Source: Candidatus Dependentiae bacterium
GTDB taxonomy: Bacteria > Babelota > Babeliae > Babelales > UASB340
Length of the DNA stretch: 11,866 bases
Direction: 5' to 3'
Assembly: GCA_018897535.1 (NCBI GenBank)
Contig: JAHIKO010000064.1
Coordinates: 1 to 11,866 of the forward strand
In this document: positions 1-6,894 of the stretch, one piece after another
Layout of the letters: every line of letters starts with the position of its first letter
Position numbering within the stretch: the first letter of the stretch is position 1
Notes under the pieces: model-generated
Told to the model about the DNA's origin: nothing
The model's input: only the letters and a program-made list of their open reading frames with translations
Databases searched by the model: none
Made by a program: the position numbers and the translations under genes

Positions 1-1
1 T

Positions 2-619
2 CAATTTATAGAGCGCATATGGAATGCCAGCGATAAAATGTTTGATAAAATAAATCAACTTGCCAAACAGGGCATAAATATATGTATAGATACGGTACTT
101 TCTGGAATAGAAGGAGAAAAAGAATTACTTCATGGTCTGTCAAGACTTAATGGTTTAAATACAAAAATGATATTGGTTTACTGCCCATTAAATATTTTGG
201 CGCAAAGGGTTTTTCAAAGAAATGAACAAGCTATAAGAGAAAATAATTTAGAAAATATCAGATCTTTAATTGATGTTGTAAGATTTGCAGATATCTACAA
301 ACCCCAAAAATCTAAAAATGATATTATTGTTGGGCAGATATCTATTAAAGATATAGAATATGCTTACACACCTCCTAAAAATAGTACAGATATCGAAATA
401 AAAAACTACAATGAAATAAAAGATATATTAATTAAACATTTTGAACTAATTGATAAAAATTTTGTTAACATTACATCAAATATTAATTATGATTTTATAG
501 TAGATTCAAGCAAAAGAAACCCTGTAGAATGCGCAGAAAATATATATACTAACCTAAATTTATCTGGTAATCTATCGCTTGAAAAAAACTGTATTATAAA
601 AAATATAGGCGGAGCCTAA
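2..619 (+). CDS. P-loop kinase-like protein (chloramphenicol phosphotransferase/zeta-toxin type), 5'-truncated
   Basis: The frame is open to the left edge, so the N-terminal part, where a Walker A loop would lie, is outside the window; 205 residues are visible. An internal ATG at 38 is not a convincing start because the reading frame continues upstream of it (QFIERIWNASDK). Visible landmarks fit small-molecule or zeta-type P-loop kinases: a hydrophobic strand ending in Asp (INICIDTVL, Walker-B-like), then a strand plus Cys-Pro (ILVYCPLNIL) leading to an Arg-rich lid (AQRVFQRN). Near the end, DFIVDSSKRNPVECAENI matches the usual closing segment of chloramphenicol-phosphotransferase-like proteins. 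No signal peptide can be judged. The stop lies 4 nt before the next gene, whose ribosome binding site is inside this coding region, so the two are probably co-transcribed and coupled. Substrate unknown; membership of the P-loop kinase superfamily is moderately supported, the exact family is not. Confidence 0.6.
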   Translation, partial: QFIERIWNASDKMFDKINQLAKQGINICIDTVLSGIEGEKELLHGLSRLNGLNTKMILVYCPLNILAQRVFQRNEQAIRENNLENIRSLIDVVRFADIYKPQKSKNDIIVGQISIKDIEYAYTPPKNSTDIEIKNYNEIKDILIKHFELIDKNFVNITSNINYDFIVDSSKRNPVECAENIYTNLNLSGNLSLEKNCIIKNIGGA

Positions 620-623
620 ATGT

Positions 624-1502
624 ATGAAAAATTTTTTAATTAAAAATATTATTATTATGATTTCTATTGTTACTATAACTATTAATTCAACTATAAAAGC
701 TGAAATAAAATCTATAGATTCCATTTCTCAAGCTGTTTCTAATTTTGATTATTTAGATGGAGAAACTCTCGTTGCGTTTGATTTAGATGACACTTTGATA
801 AATTCTGATAGTGGAATGTTTTATCTTTTGTATAGAAAATTAGAAGATTTTGCAGCTACACATACAGATTTTATTAAAAAATTAAGACAATCTTTCAATC
901 AACTTGATCCAGAAAAAAACATGGCCGAATACTATAATATATTTGCCAGTGCAGTATTTGCAAAAACTGAATTTATTCCTACCGAAAATATTACAATTGA
1001 AACAATTAAAAATCTGCAAGCTAAAAATCTTAAAGTTATAGGACTAACGGCAAGTAACGCAGGAAAATATGGTTTTGTAGAAAATATGCAAATATGGCGG
1101 GATTCTTTATTAAAAAAAATAGGATTGGATTTTAGCTCCAGTTTTAATATTCAAGAAATAGAATTTGATAATTTAAAAAAAGTTTTTGGTTTTTATCCGG
1201 TTTATTATAAAGGTGTTTTGAGTGCCGCAAGAAATCCTAAAAGTAAAGTGTTAATAGAATTTTTTAATAGAATAAACTGGCGTCCCAAAAAATTAATTTT
1301 TGTTGATGATAGTCATAGTAATTGTTTAGATGTTGACAAAGAAATGTCAGATTTGGGAATAAAAACTACATGTTTTTGGTACAGTGCTGCTTATAAAAAT
1401 AAAATAAATATAAACGAGACGATTATACAAAAGCAGATAGATCATTGGCTAAAATTTAATGAATTTTTGAGTGAAAAAGAAGTTTTAGCTAATTTTTACT
1501 AA
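624..1502 (+). CDS. Exported HAD-superfamily protein, DUF2608 type
   Basis: This 292-residue protein starts at an ATG with GGAG at 611-614, nine bases upstream. A hydrophobic N-terminus (about residues 5-25, KNIIIMISIVTITINS) is a probable Sec signal peptide. The HAD phosphatase motifs are present in order: motif I FDLDDT at residues 52-57 with D53 and D55 as nucleophile and acid/base, motif II LTAS around T142, basic residues around K196-K208 suitable as motif III, and motif IV FVDDS with D228 and D229. Length, exported state and wording around the motifs (GETLVAFDLDDTL near the start, KKLIFVDDSHSN late) match what I know of DUF2608 proteins, common in Legionella, Chlamydiae-like and Dependentiae genomes. 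Its substrate is unknown; a phosphatase acting outside the cytoplasm is the simplest reading. It follows the kinase-like gene with 4 nt between and ends 14 nt from a convergent gene without an obvious terminator. Confidence 0.85.
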   Translation: MKNFLIKNIIIMISIVTITINSTIKAEIKSIDSISQAVSNFDYLDGETLVAFDLDDTLINSDSGMFYLLYRKLEDFAATHTDFIKKLRQSFNQLDPEKNMAEYYNIFASAVFAKTEFIPTENITIETIKNLQAKNLKVIGLTASNAGKYGFVENMQIWRDSLLKKIGLDFSSSFNIQEIEFDNLKKVFGFYPVYYKGVLSAARNPKSKVLIEFFNRINWRPKKLIFVDDSHSNCLDVDKEMSDLGIKTTCFWYSAAYKNKININETIIQKQIDHWLKFNEFLSEKEVLANFY

Positions 1503-1516
1503 AAATTAAATCTAGT

Positions 1517-2758
1517 TCACATTATATTAAATATTTGCTTTAACTCGTTTTTCAATGATATTTTATCTGAATATTTTTTTAAAACTTCGTGTGGATCAAA
1601 ACTTTTAACCTGTTTAATTAATTTTTTAATATCGTCTACAGATTCAAGTGCATGTCGTTTTATAATTTCACGGTTATTTTCAAGTTTTATTTTTAATATA
1701 TTTTTTTGATCGTCTGACAAATTATAATCTTGCTCATCAAATATTTTCAGCCATCTATTATAACCAAGCCAATTATAAATATTATTTAAACCGTGTTTTG
1801 CCGTAATAATTATATCAATAATTAATTGCCCAACTTCTTGATCATTTAAATTTTTGCTTTTTAAACACATATCAGCCAAATACAATTCTTTACAATCTCC
1901 GGAATATGGAAAAATAGATATGGAACGTTTTTCATTTTGCGGTGTATCTATAAAAACTATTTTACCATCAATATTCATTACTAAATTGGCACCATCAACA
2001 CCATTTCCAAGACCTAAATCTGTTAAAAAACTTTTTTTAATTGCATAAAGCAAATAAGACAAATCTTCTTCAGAAATTTCCAATAAATGGAATAAAACCA
2101 TATTATTTTTATCTATTTTAATAAATTCTTCGATAACAAAATAATTATGATCATTAAGTTCTATATCTTGACCTACTTGATATAAATATTTTTTAGGTGC
2201 TCGAATATTTTTAAAATTTAAAGAATTAATTTTTATAGAATTTAAAATTCTGCCAACATTTTCTTGATAAAAGTATTCTTGTGCCAACACTTCCGGTGAA
2301 TTAAGCTTGAATACATAATTACCTAAAGATTCAGGTAGTGCAAAAGCAAGCCTGCCATCATTTTTTAAAATCTTACATCCATTATCTTTTAATTTTCTTT
2401 TAATATCTTTCCACTTGGTTTTAAAATATTCTTTATATTTATCAAAATAAGAATTTTTTAATTTATACTTTTCACCCAAATCATTATCAAGTAAATCTAT
2501 TCGTTGATACTCGTACACAATAGGTTTTATCTCATCAACTAATTCCTGAAAATTTACGCCAATATTTTTAAAAAATTTATCTATTTTACTTTTAATTTCA
2601 GGATCCAATAAATTTTCTTTTACAAATTTTTTCTGATCCTCAAGATAATAGGTATAATTTTCACCCAACTTAAAATCAATAGGTTTGATTGAATTCGAGA
2701 TAAACGTAAATACAGATAAAAATAATAATTTTAAAAATAAATTGTTTGAAATTTTCAT
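1517..2758 (-). CDS. Exported protein of unknown family, possible kinase-like fold
   Basis: A 413-residue protein with a signal peptide (residues 1-24, hydrophobic LFLKLLFLSVFTFISNS). The ATG is preceded by a G-run (GGGGG at 2765-2769) six bases upstream, an unusual ribosome binding site. I do not recognise the family. Residues 30-135 are charged and probably helical. Residues 136-272 have an order reminiscent of protein kinase or aminoglycoside-phosphotransferase folds: a strand with Lys (NYVFKL, K151), a helix with acidic residues (AQEYFYQENVGRI), a hinge-like strand (YFVIEEF), then D247, N258 and a hydrophobic strand ending in Asp (GKIVFIDT, D271). The spacing of D247 to N258 is longer than the usual catalytic loop, so activity is doubtful. 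The C-terminal 100 residues are Lys-rich and helical. It is monocistronic, convergent with the DUF2608 gene and separated from the metalloprotease unit by a 430-bp gap. Confidence 0.75.
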   Translation of the reverse strand: MKISNNLFLKLLFLSVFTFISNSIKPIDFKLGENYTYYLEDQKKFVKENLLDPEIKSKIDKFFKNIGVNFQELVDEIKPIVYEYQRIDLLDNDLGEKYKLKNSYFDKYKEYFKTKWKDIKRKLKDNGCKILKNDGRLAFALPESLGNYVFKLNSPEVLAQEYFYQENVGRILNSIKINSLNFKNIRAPKKYLYQVGQDIELNDHNYFVIEEFIKIDKNNMVLFHLLEISEEDLSYLLYAIKKSFLTDLGLGNGVDGANLVMNIDGKIVFIDTPQNEKRSISIFPYSGDCKELYLADMCLKSKNLNDQEVGQLIIDIIITAKHGLNNIYNWLGYNRWLKIFDEQDYNLSDDQKNILKIKLENNREIIKRHALESVDDIKKLIKQVKSFDPHEVLKKYSDKISLKNELKQIFNIM

Positions 2759-2782
2759 AAGAAGCCCCCAATTTAGATTTAT

Positions 2783-2854
2783 TTAATCTTTGAGATATTT
2801 AAAACCAATACTCCAACTGTTATTAATCCCAAATTTAGAAAGATCAAATTCCAT
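2783..2854 (-). CDS. Doubtful 23-residue small ORF upstream of the exported kinase-like gene
   Basis: On the minus strand an ATG opens a 23-codon frame ending in TAA, 25 nt before the start of the 413-residue gene. The peptide contains NNSWSIGFKYLKD, which has a protein-like mix of Trp, Gly and aromatic residues rather than a pure Lys/Asn/Ile string. There is no clear ribosome binding site; a TGA lies in frame four codons upstream of the ATG. It could be a leader peptide, the C-terminal remnant of a decayed outer-membrane-like protein, or chance. I list it only because it is compact and close to a start codon. Confidence 0.12.
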   Translation of the reverse strand: MEFDLSKFGINNSWSIGFKYLKD

Positions 2855-3053
2855 TAATTTACTTCAAGTTTATATATTAACTCAACAATATAAAACGATG
2901 TAACGATTGAATCGAAAATTTAAGCAAAATATAATAAAACCGTTAAATGCAAATTCATATTGAAAACTTATTAATTTTTGATTAGATAATATTATCACAA
3001 AGTATTATAAATTCACATAATAGTAGTAGATTAAATTTCTTAGGTTTAAAACT

Positions 3054-3074
3054 GAGTTTTTTGCAAAAAAACTC
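3054..3074. other. AT-rich perfect hairpin
   Basis: GAGTTTTTT pairs with AAAAAACTC across a GCA loop, giving nine base pairs. It lies about 35 nt upstream of the candidate -35 box of the metalloprotease gene. The stem is mostly A-T pairs, so it could act as a weak terminator, a protein binding site or be a by-product of base composition. Confidence 0.35.
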
Positions 3075-3109
3075 CAATATTCTATGTAAAACCCATAAAA
3101 TATTGCCAT

Positions 3110-3138
3110 TTGTAAAATTATTTTAATTTTTATACAAT
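3110..3138 (+). promoter_or_regulatory. Candidate sigma-70 promoter for the metalloprotease unit
   Basis: TTGTAA (3110-3115) as -35 and TACAAT (3133-3138) as -10 are separated by 17 bp. The -10 matches five of six consensus bases, the -35 four. A transcript starting near 3145 would have a leader of about 45 nt before the GTG start at 3189. In such AT-rich sequence false matches are common. Confidence 0.4.
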
Positions 3139-3188
3139 TAAACTATATCAAATAAAATTAATAAATTTTGCTAAAAAATGGAGTATTT

Positions 3189-4583
3189 GTGAAAAAGTTT
3201 TTAAAAATACTATTTTTATCTTTAGCCACTTTAAACGCATTTAATTTAAATGCAGGTAAAAAGAGTTTCTTTCCCTTTTATAAAAATCCTGATTTACGTA
3301 AACAAAAACAAGATAATAAAGATTTAAATAAACATATCTTTAAAAAAGATAAGGGTGAGTCTGAACGTTTTGAAAACAGACATCCTAAAAAATTTAATTT
3401 AACTTGCTCAAAAGCACATAACTACATTTTAATTTTCATGTTAATCATGCTTTTAATGCCTGAAATTTCCGACATGATTTCAGAAGCAAAATTTAGAAAT
3501 GATTTATGGCCTAAAGCTGTTCGTAGAGTTTCAAGAAATAGTTGGGACGAAAATAAAATATTTGGTGTTTGCGATAAAACGGACAAAGGCGAAAAATTTT
3601 GTTGCGAAATTAAATCCAATTATAAAGTTACCTGTTATGCAGATAATCCATCAAGATCTGTAACGTTTGATCTTGACGGCGTAATTGGTGATGAATCTTA
3701 CGGTCAAGATTTTAATGCAACACAATCCCTTATAGAAGCAAGAGATATTTGTAAAAAAAGAAATAGTAGTTTTAGCATTCATGATGAATTTATAAATAAA
3801 ACACAAATTTTAGAAAATTATCAAAATGAAATCGGAACGGAATGTACATCGGAAGTTTTTAAATATTACGGTTATCCATTTGATCGTGAATTAGAACGCA
3901 AAGAATTTTCAAATAAACGTAGTGAATATAAAGAATTTTCAGATGAATGTCGTGAATATAATGTACGTTATTATGAAATAGATGAACAACTAACAAATCT
4001 TAATAATATAACCAATGATCTGAATAAAAAATTTAATTTGAATTATAACTATTATACTAAAAGAGATTTTATTTATGATACACGTGAGGGCGATTTTTTT
4101 GGTGTGGCTAGAGCAATACGAGATAATTTTGTTATTGGGACCGGTTTTTCTGTTTATTTTTTAGAGGATCCATCAACATCTGATAATGAAATATGTTGTA
4201 TTCAAGCTCATGAAAAAATGCACCTAGTACAATTTATACGTAAAAGTATAGTTTCACAAAATAACAATAACAGAGACGCGGAAGCCGATTTAGGATCCAT
4301 TTTTGCAACAGATAGCCCCTGTTTAGGAGTTTATTTTTCAGATTTTCTCAATGATGAAGAAGAGTCTTTGTTACCAGATTTAAAAAATGAAAATATGTGT
4401 AATTATTCAAAAGAATTATGTAGACGCAAATTTGAATCAGGTGAAGATCCACATCCTGCTACAAATATAAGAGTTACATTTATTCTAAAAATGCATCAAA
4501 ACTTTCAAAAAGCCAAAAAACTGTTATTTTATCTACCAAATGAGCAACAAAGTTTTGTTGAAGAAATTAAAGAAGAGCTATAA
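3189..4583 (+). CDS. Exported M48-like zinc metalloprotease
   Basis: I choose the GTG at 3189 because GGAG (3180-3183) lies five bases before it; an upstream TTG at 3168 has no ribosome binding site. The 464-residue product starts with a signal peptide (VKKFLKILFLSLATLNAFNLNA) and has a second hydrophobic stretch at about 78-95 (NYILIFMLIMLLMPEIS), so it may be membrane anchored. Three M48 landmarks occur in the right order: HEKMH at 341-345 (HExxH zinc site), RDAEAD around 362-367 (third zinc ligand Glu in an ExxAD-like context; E365), and DPHPATNIR around 421-428, like the (S)THP...R segment near the end of M48 proteins. The 250 residues before the catalytic core are lineage-specific, with a Cys-rich patch (about residues 128-150) and a charged helical section. 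Probably periplasmic or surface protein cleavage or quality control; the target is unknown. It shares a unit with the small gene 33 nt downstream. Confidence 0.7.
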   Translation: MKKFLKILFLSLATLNAFNLNAGKKSFFPFYKNPDLRKQKQDNKDLNKHIFKKDKGESERFENRHPKKFNLTCSKAHNYILIFMLIMLLMPEISDMISEAKFRNDLWPKAVRRVSRNSWDENKIFGVCDKTDKGEKFCCEIKSNYKVTCYADNPSRSVTFDLDGVIGDESYGQDFNATQSLIEARDICKKRNSSFSIHDEFINKTQILENYQNEIGTECTSEVFKYYGYPFDRELERKEFSNKRSEYKEFSDECREYNVRYYEIDEQLTNLNNITNDLNKKFNLNYNYYTKRDFIYDTREGDFFGVARAIRDNFVIGTGFSVYFLEDPSTSDNEICCIQAHEKMHLVQFIRKSIVSQNNNNRDAEADLGSIFATDSPCLGVYFSDFLNDEEESLLPDLKNENMCNYSKELCRRKFESGEDPHPATNIRVTFILKMHQNFQKAKKLLFYLPNEQQSFVEEIKEEL

Positions 4584-4616
4584 AAAATTATTTTTCCAAA
4601 ATTTAAAGAGATTATT

Positions 4617-5012
4617 ATGAAATTTAAAAACATAAGTAAATTAAAATTTGTTTTCGCATTTTTATTATTTTCTACTTCAAGCCTCATGGCTGATTACAGT
4701 AAATTTTCACCAACATCTAACGAAACTAAAAAATTTAAGTTAATTGAAATGGTTGGATTATGTTTTGGACTATCTTCTTTACCAAGAGTAGCAGGCCATA
4801 AATCCAGAACAACCAATAGACTGTTTATAGCTAGAATTTTAGATATTTCTAATGGTGGAAGTATCAACTTAATTGCTAATGATTTTAGTAACAAAAATGA
4901 TATTTATTATATGCTTGAAGATGATGAAGATTTAAAAAACATAATCGCTGATGAAGGTTTTAAACGTTTTAGTATAGTTATTTATTATGTCGATATAGAT
5001 CGAGAGTTATAA
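4617..5012 (+). CDS. Small exported protein of unknown function
   Basis: A 131-residue protein starting at an ATG with AAAGAG (4605-4610) six bases upstream. The N-terminus is a textbook signal peptide: basic KFKNISKLK, hydrophobic FVFAFLLFSTSS, then LMA-D as a likely signal peptidase I site around residue 25. The mature part of about 106 residues has one Cys (C49), a basic patch (GHKSRTTNRLF) and an acidic stretch (MLEDDEDL), ending in alternating hydrophobic residues typical of beta strands. I do not recognise a family. It lies 33 nt behind the M48-like gene on the same strand and is probably co-expressed, so it may be a substrate, inhibitor or partner of that protease; this is inference from position only. 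Confidence 0.75.
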   Translation: MKFKNISKLKFVFAFLLFSTSSLMADYSKFSPTSNETKKFKLIEMVGLCFGLSSLPRVAGHKSRTTNRLFIARILDISNGGSINLIANDFSNKNDIYYMLEDDEDLKNIIADEGFKRFSIVIYYVDIDREL

Positions 5013-5028
5013 AACATCACATCAAAAT

Positions 5029-5074
5029 CTTGTAACTTAGAACACATGAATAACAAGTGTTCATAAGTTACAAG
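5029..5074. terminator. Long inverted repeat between convergent genes, probable bidirectional terminator
   Basis: CTTGTAACTTAGAACAC (5029-5045) pairs with the segment 5057-5074 over an 11-nt loop, giving 17 base pairs with a single bulged A at 5063. It sits 16 nt after the stop of the small exported gene and about 35 nt beyond the stop of the convergent paralogue. Neither strand has a strong T-run after the stem, so it may stabilise 3' ends or stop transcription less directly than a classic intrinsic terminator. Confidence 0.55.
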
Positions 5075-5108
5075 TAATATTTATAAATAATTAAATTAAT
5101 CATTAAAA

Positions 5109-5951
5109 TTAGTTTTTTTCTTCTTCGTAATAGTCATCCCAATAACTACCGCCTTCTTTTTGCTCATCCTCTCTTGAATCATCACTTACCGGATCATTTT
5201 CTATTTCAATATTTTCTTTATCAATAATATTTTTAGGCGAAAAATTAAATATTATTTCTTCATCCGAATTTTTTTTATTTGTGAAAGTTAAGTTATATTT
5301 ATTTGCACCTCTAAAAAACAAACAATACTTTGTAATGTTTGTTTTTGCTTTAATAATTGTCTGACCAAAAGTAATATTCCAATCATACAAAAATTTATAC
5401 ATCTTTTCATCTCTATCTTCTTTTGAATCATCAATACATGCAAATTTTACACCCTTATATCCTAAATATGCTGCAAGCGCAGGAACACAAAAAACAATTG
5501 ATGGAAAAATAATATCACTTCCTAAATTACGAGAATTAAATGAACCATTACCGAGTAGCCAAGTTATTCCTGCAAGTGCGGCCCCACCAAGAGTTACTAA
5601 ACCGGCTAGGGCTTTACAACCATTATCACACAAAGATTCCAAATTTGAATAATCATTAAAATTATAAATTTTTTCCGGAACCACAATATCCGAATTTATA
5701 AGATAATCAGATTCATTATCATTAGTTACTGCAACTTCGATAATATCAAAATTTACAAATGCTTCTTTTTTTTTATCATCTATTCCCGGAAATATATTCA
5801 AAAATTGATTCAGAGTTAACCTTTTCAATTCAACATTTATACCATTATTTCCATTTTCAATATCATATTTGCCGCGGTAATTCATTGCAAAAATTGATTT
5901 AGAAAATATTATCAAAACAAATACAGCTAAGATTTTAGACAATTTTTTCAT
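5109..5951 (-). CDS. Paralogue A of a three-copy exported membrane protein family
   Basis: A 280-residue protein with an ATG start and AAAGGAG (5956-5962) just upstream. After a signal peptide (about 1-22, ending IFAM) comes a beta-rich region (35-95) with the family pattern GINVELKRL, FDIIEVAVTNDN and DYLINSDI.VPE. A CDNGC pair (C108, C112) precedes two hydrophobic segments (about 111-133 and 145-170). The conserved SKEDRDE motif follows at 176-182, then a second beta-like region (FGQTIIKAKTNITKYC, YNLTFTN). Unlike its siblings, it ends with a long acidic tail (about 240-280, rich in Asp, Glu and Tyr). I do not recognise the family. The layout suggests an extracytoplasmic beta-sandwich interrupted by a membrane hairpin, which is inference. 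It is separated from the next paralogue upstream by a strong terminator, so it is probably expressed from its own promoter. Confidence 0.8.
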   Translation of the reverse strand: MKKLSKILAVFVLIIFSKSIFAMNYRGKYDIENGNNGINVELKRLTLNQFLNIFPGIDDKKKEAFVNFDIIEVAVTNDNESDYLINSDIVVPEKIYNFNDYSNLESLCDNGCKALAGLVTLGGAALAGITWLLGNGSFNSRNLGSDIIFPSIVFCVPALAAYLGYKGVKFACIDDSKEDRDEKMYKFLYDWNITFGQTIIKAKTNITKYCLFFRGANKYNLTFTNKKNSDEEIIFNFSPKNIIDKENIEIENDPVSDDSREDEQKEGGSYWDDYYEEEKN

Positions 5952-6020
5952 AAAACTCCTTTAGAAATATTAAAAAAATTATTATAAATTAAGAAAAACA
6001 TATGTTATACCTGCAAAAAA

Positions 6021-6034
6021 TTATGTAAATAAAA
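6021..6034. promoter_or_regulatory. 14-bp motif shared with the leader of paralogue C
   Basis: TTATGTAAATAAAA on the plus strand (TTTTATTTACATAA read toward the gene) lies about 70-83 nt upstream of the start of paralogue A. The identical 14-mer occurs at 7713-7726, about 87-100 nt upstream of paralogue C. It could be an activator or repressor site, or a remnant of a duplicated promoter region. Confidence 0.3.
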
Positions 6035-6067
6035 AAATAAAAAGGGGCATGAATTTATTCATGCCCC
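6034..6067 (-). terminator. Strong intrinsic terminator after paralogue B
   Basis: GGGGCATGAAT (6044-6054) and ATTCATGCCCC (6057-6067) form an 11-bp perfect stem. Read on the minus strand it starts 14 nt after the stop of paralogue B and is followed by a T-rich tract (CTTTTTATTTTTTT). This is the clearest intrinsic terminator of the window and separates the B/C unit from paralogue A. Confidence 0.88.
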
Positions 6068-6081
6068 TAACTTTTAAAATT

Positions 6082-6876
6082 TTAATCTCGTGCTTCTTGA
6101 ATTGCTCTTAAAAAATTCAATCCATCGTTTTCTTCGCCAATTTTTTCTATATTAAGCTCCTCAACAACTTCTTCATCTCTAAAATCATCTTTAAAAAAAT
6201 CAAACGATATTTGATTTTCTAAATTATCAACATTTACAAAAGTTAAATTATAATTTTTTAATCCTTTAAAAGACAAACAATATTTCACGATAGTTGAATT
6301 TGCTTTAACAACTGTTTTATCGGGTATAATAACATTTTCTTTAAAAAATTCTTCGATCTTTTCATCTCTATTATTTTTTGATCTATCTATGCAGCACGAT
6401 TTTACACCCAAATAACTTAAAATGGATGTAATCACAGGAATACTAGATATGATAACAGATTGAGTAACGCCAAAGTCATGGAATGACATAGAAGTCATAA
6501 TAAACGCTCCGGCAACCCCAACCCCCAAAAGGCCTGATAAAACAGCAAAAGATTTACAACCATTATCACAAAAGGACTCCAATTTAGAATATCCGCCAAT
6601 TTCACGTAATTCTTCAGGAATTTGAATATTTGATGAGATCAAATATGAATTGTAATTATCATTTTTTATTTCAACAGCAAATACATCCAAATATTTGGCT
6701 ACTTTAGTTTTCTCTTTCTCAACGCCTGGAAATGTATCTAAAAATTCATCTAAATTAAGTCTTTTTAATTTAACATTTATTCCGTCGTTTTCTTTTTCAA
6801 TATCATTCATTGAAAAAGCTTGGCCTGCAAATAAGCTTAAACTTAATGCAAAAATTATTTTTGATAAATTTTTCAC
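6082..6876 (-). CDS. Paralogue B of a three-copy exported membrane protein family
   Basis: A 264-residue protein beginning with GTG; GAAAGG (6883-6888) lies six bases upstream and supports this start. Signal peptide at 1-22 (KIIFALSLSLFAGQAFS). The family layout is kept: N-terminal beta-like region with GINVKLKRLNLDEFLDTFPG and FAVEIKNDNYNSYLI, CDNGC at 103-107, hydrophobic segments at about 108-130 and 136-156, CC at 161-162, SKNNRDE at 166-172, then a C-terminal beta-like region (IPDKTVVKANSTIVKYC, YNLTFVNVDN, QISFDF). An acidic tail of about 35 residues closes the protein. It starts 18 nt after the stop of paralogue C and ends at a strong terminator, so B and C form a two-gene unit. Function unknown. 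Its signal-peptide coding DNA is nearly identical to that of paralogue C although the rest is diverged. Confidence 0.8.
   Translation of the reverse strand: MKNLSKIIFALSLSLFAGQAFSMNDIEKENDGINVKLKRLNLDEFLDTFPGVEKEKTKVAKYLDVFAVEIKNDNYNSYLISSNIQIPEELREIGGYSKLESFCDNGCKSFAVLSGLLGVGVAGAFIMTSMSFHDFGVTQSVIISSIPVITSILSYLGVKSCCIDRSKNNRDEKIEEFFKENVIIPDKTVVKANSTIVKYCLSFKGLKNYNLTFVNVDNLENQISFDFFKDDFRDEEVVEELNIEKIGEENDGLNFLRAIQEARD
6836..6869 (-). repeat. 34-bp direct repeat, copy 1 (signal-peptide region of paralogue B)
   Basis: The 34 bases at 6836-6869 are identical to 7586-7619. Both encode the core of the signal peptide (LSKIIFALSLSL). The surrounding coding sequences are clearly diverged, so the identity stands out. 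Confidence 0.8.
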
Positions 6877-6894
6877 TATAAACCTTTCTTATTC

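Larger units (their letters stand above)
2759..3188. other. 430-bp AT-rich intergenic region
   Basis: This gap separates two divergently transcribed genes and must hold both promoters. I see a plausible promoter for the plus-strand gene (3110-3138), an AT-rich perfect hairpin (3054-3074) and one tiny minus-strand ORF (2783-2854) of doubtful reality. No tRNA, no repeat array and no ORF of convincing length is present; stop codons are dense in all frames. The region could be a decayed gene, but nothing recognisable remains. Confidence 0.6.

Noticed and set aside
1854..2048. Plus-strand ORF inside the exported kinase-like gene, and similar 65-75-residue ORFs opposite other genes
   Set aside because: They lie fully inside longer convincing genes on the opposite strand and show no ribosome binding site or recognisable motif.
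3168..3188. TTG start for the M48-like gene
   Set aside because: No ribosome binding site precedes it, while GGAG is correctly spaced before the GTG at 3189, where the signal peptide begins.
5952..6020. Promoter for paralogue A with TATAAT near 5980
   Set aside because: A TATAAT-like sequence exists on the minus strand but no -35 element is at acceptable distance, so I did not list it as a feature.
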